DNA from: an uncultured Catenibacterium sp.
GTDB taxonomy: Bacteria > Bacillota_I > Bacilli_A > Erysipelotrichales > Coprobacillaceae
Length of the DNA: 22,512 nucleotides
Direction: 5' to 3'
NCBI RefSeq assembly: GCF_900540665.1
Contig: NZ_UQGV01000033.1
Coordinates: 1-22,512, forward strand
Shown: in pieces, positions 7,284 to 15,048 of the stretch
Layout of the letters: each line of letters opens with the position of its first letter
Numbering within the stretch: the first letter of the stretch is position 1
Translations under genes and position numbers: made by a program
The notes under the pieces: generated by a model
What the model saw: only the letters and a program-made list of their open reading frames with translations
Told to the model about the DNA's origin: nothing
Database searches by the model: none

Positions 7284-8131
7284 GTGAAGAGCGTACCACT
7301 ACCATCCTTAGATAATATTTCAATAAGAATAGAATGTGGAATACGACCATCAATAATGACTGCTTTTGACATATTGCCTTTTAATGCATGAGTAATACAA
7401 TCCACTTTAGGAATCATACCTCCCGCAATAATACCTTCTGCTTTTAAGTTTTCTACATCCTGGATAGATACCTCTGGAATCAATGTCTTTTCATCATGAG
7501 GATCTCTTAATAAACCAGGAATATCACTAACTACAATCAAGTTTTCTGCTTCTAGACTATCCGCAATAGCTGCTGCTGCATAATCTGCATTCACATTATA
7601 GCTATTACCTTCATCATCCATTGCGATAGATGCAATAACAGGAATATATCCACTTTTGATTGTATCCTTAATGATTTCATTGTTCACATTTGTGACAGTA
7701 CCTACATAACCTAATTCGTCTTTAATCTTTTTAGCCTCTAATAACTTATTATCAATACCACAAAGACCTACTGCACGGCCTCCTCCATTCATAATCAGCT
7801 TAACAAGATTTTTATTGACTTTACCGGCTAATACTTCCTGGACAATATCAATAGTTTCTTCATCAGTATAACGTAACCCATCAATGAATTTTGATTCTAT
7901 ACCAGAACGTTTTAATGCCTTATTAATTTCAGGGCCCCCACCATGAACCAATACCACATTAATACCAACTAAAGTCATTAGACATATATCAGAAATGACA
8001 TTGTTCATCAATTCTTCATTGATCATCGCATTTCCACCATATTTAACTACTACTGTCTTACCATTGTATTCCTGTAGATAAGGAACAGCTTCAGATAAGA
8101 TTTTTGCACGATATATTTCTCTTTCTTCCAT
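7277..8131 (-). CDS. argB: Acetylglutamate kinase
   Basis: A 284-residue amino-acid kinase that phosphorylates N-acetylglutamate, the second step of arginine synthesis. Signatures are VVKYGGNAM near residue 24, VLVHGGGPEIN near 60, the NVNADYAAAAIA substrate and nucleotide region near 180, and VSDIPGLL near 202. An N-terminal helix of about 15 residues precedes the kinase core, a feature of hexameric, arginine-inhibited forms, so feedback inhibition is possible but unproven. It is the last gene of the operon; its ATG overlaps the argJ stop as TAATG. Confidence 0.95.
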   Translation of the reverse strand: MEEREIYRAKILSEAVPYLQEYNGKTVVVKYGGNAMINEELMNNVISDICLMTLVGINVVLVHGGGPEINKALKRSGIESKFIDGLRYTDEETIDIVQEVLAGKVNKNLVKLIMNGGGRAVGLCGIDNKLLEAKKIKDELGYVGTVTNVNNEIIKDTIKSGYIPVIASIAMDDEGNSYNVNADYAAAAIADSLEAENLIVVSDIPGLLRDPHDEKTLIPEVSIQDVENLKAEGIIAGGMIPKVDCITHALKGNMSKAVIIDGRIPHSILIEILSKDGSGTLFTR

Positions 8132-9345
8132 TATGTTCTATATTCCCCATTAATCTTTACATAATCATAAGTTAGATCACAGCCCCATGCTGTTGCATCC
8201 CACATACCATCATTTAAATCAATATTGATATCAATCTCATCTTCAGATAAGACCTTTAATGCTTTCTCTTCATCAAAGATAACACCCATGCCCTTCTCAC
8301 AAACATGAATATCTCCTGCAGATGAAGCCAATGTCACGGATACTTTGTTGATGTCTAAATCAGCTTCAGAATAACCAATAGCACATAAGATACGACCCCA
8401 ATTCGCATCTCTACCAAACATCGCTGCTTTAAATAAAGTAGAAGTGATTACACTCTTTGCGACGATCTTGGCATCCTGTAATGTCTTCGCATTCTTGACA
8501 TTACATGTAAGAAGTTTAGTTGCTCCTTCACCATCTTTCGCAATACCACGAGATAATTGTTCACAGATATGATATAACGCATCCTTCATAATATTATAAG
8601 ACTGATCCTTCAAGACAATCTTATTATTCTGTGCCATACCATTTGATAATACACATAACATATCATTAGTAGATGTATCCCCATCAACACTGACCATATT
8701 AAATGTATCATCTACAACTTCATGTACCATTGCTTCTAAACATTCTTTAGAAATCGCAACATCACTTGTCACAAAGGCAAGCATTGTAGCCATGTTAGGA
8801 TGAATCATACCAGAACCCTTTGCGATAGCTCCAATATGACATTTAGCATTCCCTAATTTAAACTCTACCGCATATTCTTTAGGCTGTGTATCAGTTGTCA
8901 TGATTCCATAACATGCATCATGAGACCCATCTACATTTAATCCTTTTACAAGTTCCTTCATATGATCTTTAAAAGGATCAATGGACATAGGCTGACCAAT
9001 AACACCAGTAGAAGCGACAATAATATCATCTTCCTTTAAACCTAATTCTTTTGCAGCTAAAGCACATACTTCATTCGCAAGCTCAATACCATTCGCATTA
9101 CATGTATTCGCATTACCTGAGTTACAGATAATAGCTCTTGCACGACCATTCTTTAAATGCTGCTTTGTGACTGTCAAAGGCGCACCTTTTACTTTATTTT
9201 GTGTATATGTTGCAGCTGCTGTACATAACTCTTCACTCACAATAAGAGATAAATCCTTCTTAGATTTATTCTTTCTCATTCCTGCATGAATACCATTTGC
9301 GCTAAATCCAATTGGTGCACAAACACCACCAAGTATATCTTTCAT
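8131..9345 (-). CDS. argJ: Bifunctional ornithine acetyltransferase / N-acetylglutamate synthase
   Basis: A 404-residue ArgJ, which moves acetyl from N-acetylornithine to glutamate and so recycles the acetyl group. The self-cleavage site is in GSGMIHPNMATML, where the Thr after Ala becomes the N-terminal nucleophile of the beta chain. GRDANWGRILCAIGYS and SVDGDTSTNDM are further family motifs. The frame continues 10 codons upstream into argC, but the ATG at 9345 is preceded at 5 nt by TAAGGAGG, in which the TAA is the argC stop, so I use that start. Whether it is also a primary acetylglutamate synthase is not visible. Confidence 0.95.
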   Translation of the reverse strand: MKDILGGVCAPIGFSANGIHAGMRKNKSKKDLSLIVSEELCTAAATYTQNKVKGAPLTVTKQHLKNGRARAIICNSGNANTCNANGIELANEVCALAAKELGLKEDDIIVASTGVIGQPMSIDPFKDHMKELVKGLNVDGSHDACYGIMTTDTQPKEYAVEFKLGNAKCHIGAIAKGSGMIHPNMATMLAFVTSDVAISKECLEAMVHEVVDDTFNMVSVDGDTSTNDMLCVLSNGMAQNNKIVLKDQSYNIMKDALYHICEQLSRGIAKDGEGATKLLTCNVKNAKTLQDAKIVAKSVITSTLFKAAMFGRDANWGRILCAIGYSEADLDINKVSVTLASSAGDIHVCEKGMGVIFDEEKALKVLSEDEIDINIDLNDGMWDATAWGCDLTYDYVKINGEYRT

Positions 9346-9355
9346 GATTTCCTCC

Positions 9356-10384
9356 TTAGAATGATGGAGCGACAAGATTTAAACCTGTATTCTCATCGAG
9401 TCCATACATAATATTCATATTCTGTACTGCCTGACCAGCAGAACCTTTCACCATATTATCAATTGTAGATACTACAATTAATGTATAATCACGTTCATCC
9501 ATATGTAATGAAATATCACAATAGTTAGATGCCTTTACAAACTTTAAGTCTGCGACCTGCCCAAGAGGTAATACTCTCACAAACTGTTCATCCTTATATG
9601 CTTCTACATATGTTTCATAGATTTCTTCTAAAGACTTTTCTACAGGAACATAAATAGTAGAAACAATACCACGGTCTACAGGAAGTAAATGAGGTACAAA
9701 TGTGATATGTATATCTTTATCATTCATCTTACTTAATTCCTGTTCAATTTCTGGTGTATGTCTATGTACACCTACTTTATAAGGATGGAACGATTCATTA
9801 CATCTTGGGAAATGCATACCATCACTTAAGTTCTTACCAGCACCCGTTGTACCTGATGCTGAATCAATAATAATCTTCTGTGATACATTGAGCTTATTCT
9901 TTAATAAAGGATAGAGGCCTAAAGTAATAGTTGTAGGATAACAACCAGGATTTCCAATAATAGTAGCATCCTTGATCTTATCTCTATTGACTTCAGGTAA
10001 ACCATAGACCTGATTCTTATGAAGTTCTGGTAAGTTATAATCTAAACCATACCATTTCTGATAATCTTCTTCCTTATCAAGTCTGAAGTCAGCCCCTAAA
10101 TCAATAAACTTCTTACCCTTTTCTACACATGTCTTAGCATACTTTTCAGATAAGCCATGAGGAAGTGAGGCAAAAATAATATCTGCTTTCTCAATGACTT
10201 CTGTATCTTCAATAAACTCTAAATCACATACCTGATAGAAGTTAGGATAAAGATCATAAATCTTTTTACCAGTATAGCTATGTGAAGAAATAGCTGTTAC
10301 TTCTGCTTCAGGATGCATCAACAAGATTCTGAGTAATTCACATCCTGCATAACCACTTGCACCAATAATACCTGCTTTAATCAC
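9356..10384 (-). CDS. argC: N-acetyl-gamma-glutamyl-phosphate reductase
   Basis: A 342-residue NADP-dependent reductase for the third step of arginine synthesis. The Rossmann motif is GIIGASGYAG at the N-terminus, and the catalytic cysteine lies in GNPGCYPTT. HRHTPEIEQEL and FVPHLLPVDRGI are typical of the C-terminal domain. No ATG start is available. GTG at 10384 gives the family-typical beginning (Met)-I-K-A-G-I-I-G; a GTG three codons upstream (10393) is possible but has no ribosome site. The gene overlaps the end of argH, so a weak initiation site coupled to argH translation is likely. Confidence 0.92.
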   Translation of the reverse strand: MIKAGIIGASGYAGCELLRILLMHPEAEVTAISSHSYTGKKIYDLYPNFYQVCDLEFIEDTEVIEKADIIFASLPHGLSEKYAKTCVEKGKKFIDLGADFRLDKEEDYQKWYGLDYNLPELHKNQVYGLPEVNRDKIKDATIIGNPGCYPTTITLGLYPLLKNKLNVSQKIIIDSASGTTGAGKNLSDGMHFPRCNESFHPYKVGVHRHTPEIEQELSKMNDKDIHITFVPHLLPVDRGIVSTIYVPVEKSLEEIYETYVEAYKDEQFVRVLPLGQVADLKFVKASNYCDISLHMDERDYTLIVVSTIDNMVKGSAGQAVQNMNIMYGLDENTGLNLVAPSF

Positions 10385-11759
10385 AATATCCACTCACTTT
10401 CTGATTGATTCTATGAATATTCTCCATCTCAATAGTAGGAGAAGGTCCACCAACAACAGCTCTGTTGTTAAGACATGTTTCTAATGAAATAGCCTGATAA
10501 ACATCTTCACCAAACATATCTGTATAACCTGTATAAATATCTAGAGGAAGTGTTTCTAATGTTTCTCCATGTTCAATACAGTATCTTACAAGTTCCCCAG
10601 TAATCTTATACGCATCTCTAAATGGCATACCTTTCTTAGTCAAATAATCTGCACAATCAGTCGCATTAATAAATCCTCTTGCGGCAGCATCTCTCATCTT
10701 ATCTTTATGTACAGTAATAGTTGCCATCATATCTGTAAAGACGGGAAGACAAAGCTTTACTTCATCAATTGCATCAAATAAAGCTTCTTTATCTTCCTGC
10801 ATGTCTTTATTGTAAGCAAGAGGGAGTCCCTTCATCATTGTAAGTAATGTATTCACATCACCAATGACTCTTGCACTCTTACCTCTTACTAATTCAGCAA
10901 TATCTGGATTCTTCTTCTGAGGCATAATAGAAGAACCTGTTGCATACGCATCATCAAGATCAATGAATTTGAATTCCCATGAACACCATAAGATCACTTC
11001 TTCTGAAAATCTTGATAAATGCATCATGATTGTGGCTAAGGCACTTGATAACTCAATCGCATAATCACGATCACTCACACCATCCAAAGAGTTATACATA
11101 ATATCATACATACCTAATTCTTCTGCCACAAATGGTCTATCTAATGGATAAGTTGTTGTTGCAAGTGCACCACTTCCTAGAGGTGATACATAAAGTCTCT
11201 TATCAACATCTTCTAAACGATCAATATCTCTTAAAAACATTGATGCATAAGCCATTAAATGATGTGCAAAAGTAATAGGCTGTGCTCTTTGTAAGTGTGT
11301 ATATCCTGGCATGATTGTATCAAGGTTATGTTCAGCTAAATCTGTTAATGTATGAATCAGGTTCACTAACATCTTCTTGATTTCTAGAATTTCATCATGT
11401 GCATATAAACGAAGATCTAATGCAACCTGATCATTTCTAGAACGTCCTGTATGTAGTTTTTTACCAGCCACTGGATAACGTTTTGTGAGTTCACTTTCCA
11501 CAAACATATGAATATCTTCAGCTTCAGGATCAAAGAGGAGTGTACCCTCTTCAATCTCTTTTAAAATTGCATTTAAACCTTCTACAATCTCTTCATAATC
11601 TTTCTCTTCAATAATATGCTGCTTACATAACATCTTTGCATGAGCAAGAGATCCTCTAATATCCTGCTTATACATACGATGATCAAATGAAAGAGATGAA
11701 TTGAATGCATTGACTTCATGATTTAATTCTTTAGAAAATCTACCTTTCCACAATACCAT
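10377..11759 (-). CDS. argH: Argininosuccinate lyase
   Basis: A 460-residue member of the fumarase/aspartase superfamily that splits argininosuccinate into arginine and fumarate. The family signature GSSIMPQKKNPD is present near residue 280, and HTGRSRNDQVA and GYTHLQRAQPI mark the other active-site regions. The length is normal. AGGAG lies upstream of the ATG, and the gene starts 11 nt after the argG stop. Confidence 0.96.
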   Translation of the reverse strand: MVLWKGRFSKELNHEVNAFNSSLSFDHRMYKQDIRGSLAHAKMLCKQHIIEEKDYEEIVEGLNAILKEIEEGTLLFDPEAEDIHMFVESELTKRYPVAGKKLHTGRSRNDQVALDLRLYAHDEILEIKKMLVNLIHTLTDLAEHNLDTIMPGYTHLQRAQPITFAHHLMAYASMFLRDIDRLEDVDKRLYVSPLGSGALATTTYPLDRPFVAEELGMYDIMYNSLDGVSDRDYAIELSSALATIMMHLSRFSEEVILWCSWEFKFIDLDDAYATGSSIMPQKKNPDIAELVRGKSARVIGDVNTLLTMMKGLPLAYNKDMQEDKEALFDAIDEVKLCLPVFTDMMATITVHKDKMRDAAARGFINATDCADYLTKKGMPFRDAYKITGELVRYCIEHGETLETLPLDIYTGYTDMFGEDVYQAISLETCLNNRAVVGGPSPTIEMENIHRINQKVSGYCD

Positions 11760-11770
11760 AACTTAAACTC

Positions 11771-12994
11771 CTATTTCTTTTTCTTCTGATCTAACTTAGC
11801 TTTTACCTTAATTGGTAAACCATATAATGTGATGAATCCTTTAGCATCATACTGATCATAATCATCATCTTCATCAAATGATGCTGTCTGTAAGTCATGT
11901 AATGTATCTGGAGATGTTACACCAGCCCCTACAATATTACCCTTATATAGTTTAAGTTTAACGTCACCATTCACGTTTTCCTGAGTCTTATCTACAAATG
12001 CAAGTAATGCTTCAGTAAGAGGTGTATACCACTGACCATTATAGATATTATCTGCAAGCTTTAAGCTTAACTGCTGTTTGAAGTGCTGTGTTTCTTTATC
12101 TACAGTAATTTCTTCTAGGTTCTGATGTGCTGCATATAAAATAGTTCCACCTGGTGTTTCATATACACCTCTTGATTTCATACCAACAAGTCTGTTTTCA
12201 ACCATATCTGCGATACCAACGCCATTCGCACCACCAATTTCATTTAACTTAGCTAACATTTCTACTGGTTCAAGTTTTTCACCATTTAAGGCAACAGCAA
12301 CACCCTTTTCAAAAGTTAAAGTGATATATGTTGGAACATCTGGTGCCTTTTCTGGTGAAACACCCATTTCTAGGATTTCATCATACTTAGGTTCATTAGC
12401 TGGATCTTCAAGATCTAAACCTTCATGAGATAAATGCCATAAGTTCTTATCTTTAGAGTAGTTTGTTTCTCTGTTAATCTTTAGAGGAATCTTTCTTGCT
12501 TCCGCATATTCGATTTCTTCTTCTCTTGATTTAATATCCCATTCTCTCCAAGGAGCGATAATAGGCATATCTGGTGCGAATGCTTTAATAGCTAATTCAA
12601 ATCTTACCTGGTCATTACCTTTACCAGTACATCCATGACAGATTGCATCTGCACCTTCTTCTAAAGCGATATCTACTAACTTCTTCGCAATAATTGGTCT
12701 TGCAAGAGAAGTACCTAACATATATTTACCTTCATATAATGCATTAGCTTTAACTGCTTCAAAACAGAAATCCTTAACGAATTCAGGTTTACAATCTACA
12801 CAAATATATTTAGAAGCACCTGTCTTTGCAGCCTTTTCATCAAGACCATCAAGTTCTCCAGCACCCTGTCCCACATCAGCAGCAACCGCAATAACTTCAC
12901 AGCCATAATTTTCCTTTAACCAAGAAATAATAATTGAAGTATCTAATCCTCCACTATAAGCTAATACAACTTTCTTAAATGTTTTCTTTTCCAT
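11771..12994 (-). CDS. argG: Argininosuccinate synthase
   Basis: A 407-residue enzyme joining citrulline and aspartate with ATP. The N-type ATP pyrophosphatase motif AYSGGLDTS is at residues 12-20; CHGCTGKGNDQVRFE (about 115), SREEEIEYA and NLWHLSHEG are family motifs. AAAGGAG lies about 9 nt before the ATG. It is the first structural gene of the arginine operon and is preceded by a T-box leader, so transcription should rise when tRNA-Arg is uncharged. The C-terminal KLDQKKKK is a short basic tail. Confidence 0.96.
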   Translation of the reverse strand: MEKKTFKKVVLAYSGGLDTSIIISWLKENYGCEVIAVAADVGQGAGELDGLDEKAAKTGASKYICVDCKPEFVKDFCFEAVKANALYEGKYMLGTSLARPIIAKKLVDIALEEGADAICHGCTGKGNDQVRFELAIKAFAPDMPIIAPWREWDIKSREEEIEYAEARKIPLKINRETNYSKDKNLWHLSHEGLDLEDPANEPKYDEILEMGVSPEKAPDVPTYITLTFEKGVAVALNGEKLEPVEMLAKLNEIGGANGVGIADMVENRLVGMKSRGVYETPGGTILYAAHQNLEEITVDKETQHFKQQLSLKLADNIYNGQWYTPLTEALLAFVDKTQENVNGDVKLKLYKGNIVGAGVTSPDTLHDLQTASFDEDDDYDQYDAKGFITLYGLPIKVKAKLDQKKKK

Positions 12995-13013
12995 AATTTT
13001 CTTCTCCTTTAAA

Positions 13014-13076
13014 TGTTTGATGTTTTATTTTAATGCCCCACTACTTAACTATATCGTCGTTCCTTCATATCAAACA
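13014..13076 (-). promoter_or_regulatory. Perfect inverted repeat bracketing the putative arginine leader ORF
   Basis: TGTTTGAT (plus 13014-13021) and ATCAAACA (plus 13069-13076) are perfect 8-bp complements. In the argG mRNA they would close a loop containing the whole 8-codon leader ORF, one arm touching its start codon and the other lying just before the argG ribosome site. Seen directly; function inferred. Confidence 0.45.
13045..13068 (-). CDS. Putative arginine leader peptide MKERRYS
   Basis: A seven-codon frame plus TAA between the T-box terminator and argG. It begins with ATG after AAAGGGGTG, a strong Shine-Dalgarno match with a usual spacing, and contains two adjacent arginine codons (CGA CGA). 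Leader peptides with tandem codons for the end product let ribosome stalling sense charged tRNA. An ORF of this size can arise by chance; support comes from the ribosome site, the Arg pair, the position before argG and the flanking inverted repeat. Confidence 0.4.
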   Translation of the reverse strand: MKERRYS

Positions 13077-13090
13077 CCCCTTTAATAAAC

Positions 13091-13326
13091 AAAAAACGCC
13101 TCTGGATTAATCCAGAGACGTATATAAACGCGGTACCACTCTAGTTGCTTGTATCATACAAACCACCTCTTCATTAACGCAGATTCACGTTCTGTTATAC
13201 TCAATTCCAACAGACTCTCCCGAGTGCGTTTCTCTTATATCTTCCTGATGACCTTCCACTCTATGTCATCTCGCTGTAGGTGATTGTAAGATACTCTTCT
13301 CGTTCATCGATTTGTTTATTTAACTT
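13091..13326 (-). promoter_or_regulatory. T-box leader (tRNA-Arg sensing) of the arginine operon
   Basis: The minus-strand T-box core AGAGTGGTACCGCG lies at plus 13129-13142. Downstream is a 10-bp terminator stem with loop TTAA (plus 13097-13120) followed by six T. In Stem I the loop-E pair AGTA/GAA sits directly beside helix TCTTA/TAAGA, with a lower helix CGAG/CTCG. The bases after GAA read A-CGC-A, making CGC (plus 13226-13228) the likely specifier, an arginine codon that agrees with argG downstream. The T in TGGT predicts pairing to a discriminator A. Uncharged tRNA-Arg should stabilise the antiterminator and allow read-through into argGHCJB. Confidence 0.93.
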
Positions 13327-13332
13327 GGGTCT

Positions 13333-13361
13333 ATAATACAATCACTTTATTACTTTGTCAA
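13333..13361 (-). promoter_or_regulatory. Promoter of the arginine operon
   Basis: Minus-strand consensus TTGACA (plus 13356-13361), a 17-bp spacer and TATTAT (plus 13333-13338), starting the T-box transcript near 13326. Confidence 0.88.
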
Positions 13362-13414
13362 TAATTTTTCTTTAAATATAAACAAAATTATTTATTTTCT
13401 GTTTTTCGTAAATT

Positions 13415-13843
13415 TTAACTCTTATTTGTGATTTTTTTCATTTTCGCAATATATACAGGACTGCCATCATATTGATCATAGCTAGAAATATAAACAGTTT
13501 CTTCACCTAAGTAAACTGCAATACCTAACTGTTTTTCACCTTCATAAAGGTTGTATTTGATGAGTGCTTCAGGAACTTTTTCTTTCTCATCTTTTGATAG
13601 TTCAACCTTCTTATATTGGATATTCTGATACTTTAAATCACTTTCAAATGTACATGCATCTTTATTGATTTCATAAACAAGATACGCATTATAAGCGTCC
13701 TTCTTCTTTATATAATCCTTCTTATTCGCATATACGATTTCTTCCTGTTTGTACTGTCCATAACTGTCTTTAAGTGACATAGGTTCTGCAGGTGAGCAGG
13801 CACATAACATCATTGTCACTAATAAAATTAATATTTTCTTCAT
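13415..13843 (-). CDS. Small lipoprotein of unknown function
   Basis: A 142-residue exported protein. The N-terminus MKKILILLVTMMLCACSP is a lipoprotein signal with lipobox and Cys at about 16. The mature part is Lys/Tyr-rich with alternating polar and hydrophobic stretches and no motif I recognise. The frame is open 18 codons further upstream, but GGAGAGGTG lies just before the ATG at 13843 and the signal peptide starts there. It stands alone, opposite to the neighbouring DUF2089-like gene. Confidence 0.72.
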   Translation of the reverse strand: MKKILILLVTMMLCACSPAEPMSLKDSYGQYKQEEIVYANKKDYIKKKDAYNAYLVYEINKDACTFESDLKYQNIQYKKVELSKDEKEKVPEALIKYNLYEGEKQLGIAVYLGEETVYISSYDQYDGSPVYIAKMKKITNKS

Positions 13844-14016
13844 ATTCACCTCTCCATTCCACACTACTATATCATATCGTAGAACTAAAAAAATCAATCC
13901 TGATTAAAATACACAACACTTCCATATAAATTAAAAAACTAGGAGTGTTTTTAATTTTATTAAACATATTCTTTAATATTATTAAAATATTTATCTTTTA
14001 TTTAAAATATAGATAT

Positions 14017-14043
14017 GTTATATTACAAAAAGAGGTGATAAAT
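14017..14043 (+). promoter_or_regulatory. Extended -10 element and ribosome site for the DUF2089-like gene
   Basis: TGT-TATATT (14016-14024) resembles an extended -10; no good -35 is seen in the very AT-rich upstream stretch. AGAGGTG then precedes the ATG at 14044 and decides the start, since the frame is open much further upstream. Confidence 0.45.
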
Positions 14044-14349
14044 ATGGATACTGTCCCTATGTGGATGAAAAATTTAGATGATGAAGATATGATTTTTATC
14101 AAAAGATTTTTACTCGCTTCAGGTTCTTTAAAAGAAGTTGCTAAGTTATATGGTGTTACTTATCCAACAGTAAGAGTCAGATTGAATAAATTGATTGATA
14201 AGATCAAATTATCTGAAGATAAAGAAGATAATGATGAATTTGTAGAGTTGATCAAAAGATATGTCATTGATGAAGATATAGAATTTGACGTTGCTAAGAA
14301 TTTAATTACAGAGTATAAGAAAATAAAGGAGAAATCAAAAAATGGTTAG
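14044..14349 (+). CDS. DUF2089-like helix-turn-helix protein
   Basis: A 101-residue protein. Residues 10-58, with LDDEDMIFIKRFLLASGSL, KEVAKLYGVTYPTVRVRLNK and LIDKI, resemble the C-terminal half of DUF2089 proteins, a compact helix-turn-helix of the sigma-factor region 4 kind in which the recognition helix follows GVTYPTVR. The zinc-ribbon half usual in DUF2089 is missing. The C-terminal 40 residues are acidic then basic and probably helical. It overlaps the next gene by 8 nt, so the two are co-translated; the pairing of a small DNA-binding protein with a membrane protein suggests a membrane-linked regulator. Function unknown. Confidence 0.75.
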   Translation: MDTVPMWMKNLDDEDMIFIKRFLLASGSLKEVAKLYGVTYPTVRVRLNKLIDKIKLSEDKEDNDEFVELIKRYVIDEDIEFDVAKNLITEYKKIKEKSKNG

Positions 14350-14734
14350 AACTATTATTGGTGTGATTATTTTAATCGCAATTATAAGACTACAAATATT
14401 TTTATCAAAAAAGGATAATAGGTTACTTGGTTTGATTATCCCAATCGTTATTTTTGCGAGTTCACTCATATTCGCATTTGGATTCATTCCAACCCATAAT
14501 AAAATTGAAACGACTCAATCTGTGATAACAGAAACAGGTAAAGTGGTAGAAAGTTCTTCAGACAAAACATCTACCGCATTAAGAGACCACTCTCTTACAA
14601 CAACAAGCATTGTATATACTGTTGTGTCTATCAATGTTGGAAACTTTGTGATGCTAGGTATTTACTTCTATTGCAGACATAAAAAAAGTACGCATGCTGA
14701 ATTGAAGCGTATGAGAGCAAAAGAACTCTTTTAA
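14342..14734 (+). CDS. Small integral membrane protein, partner of the DUF2089-like protein
   Basis: A 130-residue protein with predicted membrane segments at about 3-20, 28-50 and 93-115, a polar Ser/Thr-rich loop between them (about 52-90) and a basic tail CRHKKSTHAELKRMRAKELF. I recognise no family. Its start codon lies inside the end of the upstream gene (ATGGTTAG), indicating tight coupling. By position it may sequester or signal to the HTH protein, which is inference only. Confidence 0.7.
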   Translation: MVRTIIGVIILIAIIRLQIFLSKKDNRLLGLIIPIVIFASSLIFAFGFIPTHNKIETTQSVITETGKVVESSSDKTSTALRDHSLTTTSIVYTVVSINVGNFVMLGIYFYCRHKKSTHAELKRMRAKELF

Positions 14735-14751
14735 ATTAATACTAAGAAAAA

Positions 14752-14795
14752 AGGCTGTAACGAATAGATAACCTTAAACGTTACAGCCTCTTTTA
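14752..14795. terminator. Bidirectional terminator
   Basis: Eleven-bp stem AGGCTGTAACG (14752-14762) with CGTTACAGCCT (14779-14789), loop 16 nt. CTTTT follows on the plus strand, and six A precede it (T run on the minus strand), so it can end both the DUF2089 operon and the rubredoxin transcript. Confidence 0.85.
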
Positions 14796-14813
14796 CTGTG
14801 AAGAATGATAATA

Positions 14814-14930
14814 TTATTCTTCTACTTTTTCAAATTCTTCTGGTCCTACACCACATAATGGACATACATAATCTTCAGGTAATTCATCACCTTCATACAC
14901 ATATCCACATACTTTACATACCCATTTCAT
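14814..14930 (-). CDS. Minimal rubredoxin (38 aa)
   Basis: A 38-residue protein with two CxxC knuckles: VCKVCGYVYEG near residue 5 and VCPLCGVGPEEFE near 23. It is the Fe(Cys)4 fold of rubredoxin but lacks the roughly 14-residue insert between the knuckles of ordinary 52-residue rubredoxins, so it matches the rubredoxin domain found at the C-terminus of rubrerythrin. It probably carries electrons in peroxide or oxygen detoxification. AGGAGG lies 8 nt before the ATG, with a promoter and palindrome upstream. It stands alone next to the feo operon. Confidence 0.92.
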   Translation of the reverse strand: MKWVCKVCGYVYEGDELPEDYVCPLCGVGPEEFEKVEE

Positions 14931-14952
14931 ATTAGATTCCTCCTTTGATATA

Positions 14953-14967
14953 TAGTAATTATTACTA
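14953..14967. promoter_or_regulatory. Fur/PerR-like 7-1-7 palindrome at the rubredoxin start site
   Basis: TAGTAAT-T-ATTACTA is a perfect 7-1-7 inverted repeat. The PerR consensus (TTATAAT-N-ATTATAA) has the same geometry and agrees at 10-11 of 15 positions. It lies at the expected transcription start, between the -10 and the ribosome site, where a bound repressor would block transcription. Confidence 0.5.
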
Positions 14968-14972
14968 CTTAT

Positions 14973-15000
14973 ACTATAGTCCTTTTGAGATATAATTCAA
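14973..15000 (-). promoter_or_regulatory. Predicted rubredoxin promoter
   Basis: Minus-strand TTGAAT (plus 14995-15000), a 16-bp spacer and TATAGT (plus 14973-14978). Confidence 0.5.
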
Positions 15001-15014
15001 TAAATATGCTCAAA

Positions 15015-15048
15015 CTAAAAAAAGAAGAACACTAAGCGTGTCCTTCTT
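15015..15048 (-). terminator. Terminator of the feo operon
   Basis: Eleven-bp stem (plus 15022-15032 with 15038-15048, one G:U) and a 5-nt loop, followed on the minus strand by a T run. It overlaps the stop codon of the last gene of the operon. Confidence 0.85.

Noticed and set aside
13844..13897. Extended start for the small lipoprotein
   Set aside because: The signal peptide and ribosome site both mark the ATG at 13843.
13911..13955. Inverted repeat AACACTTCC/GGAGTGTT as a terminator
   Set aside because: It has a bulge, a long AT-rich loop and no plus-strand gene upstream of it to terminate; left uncalled.
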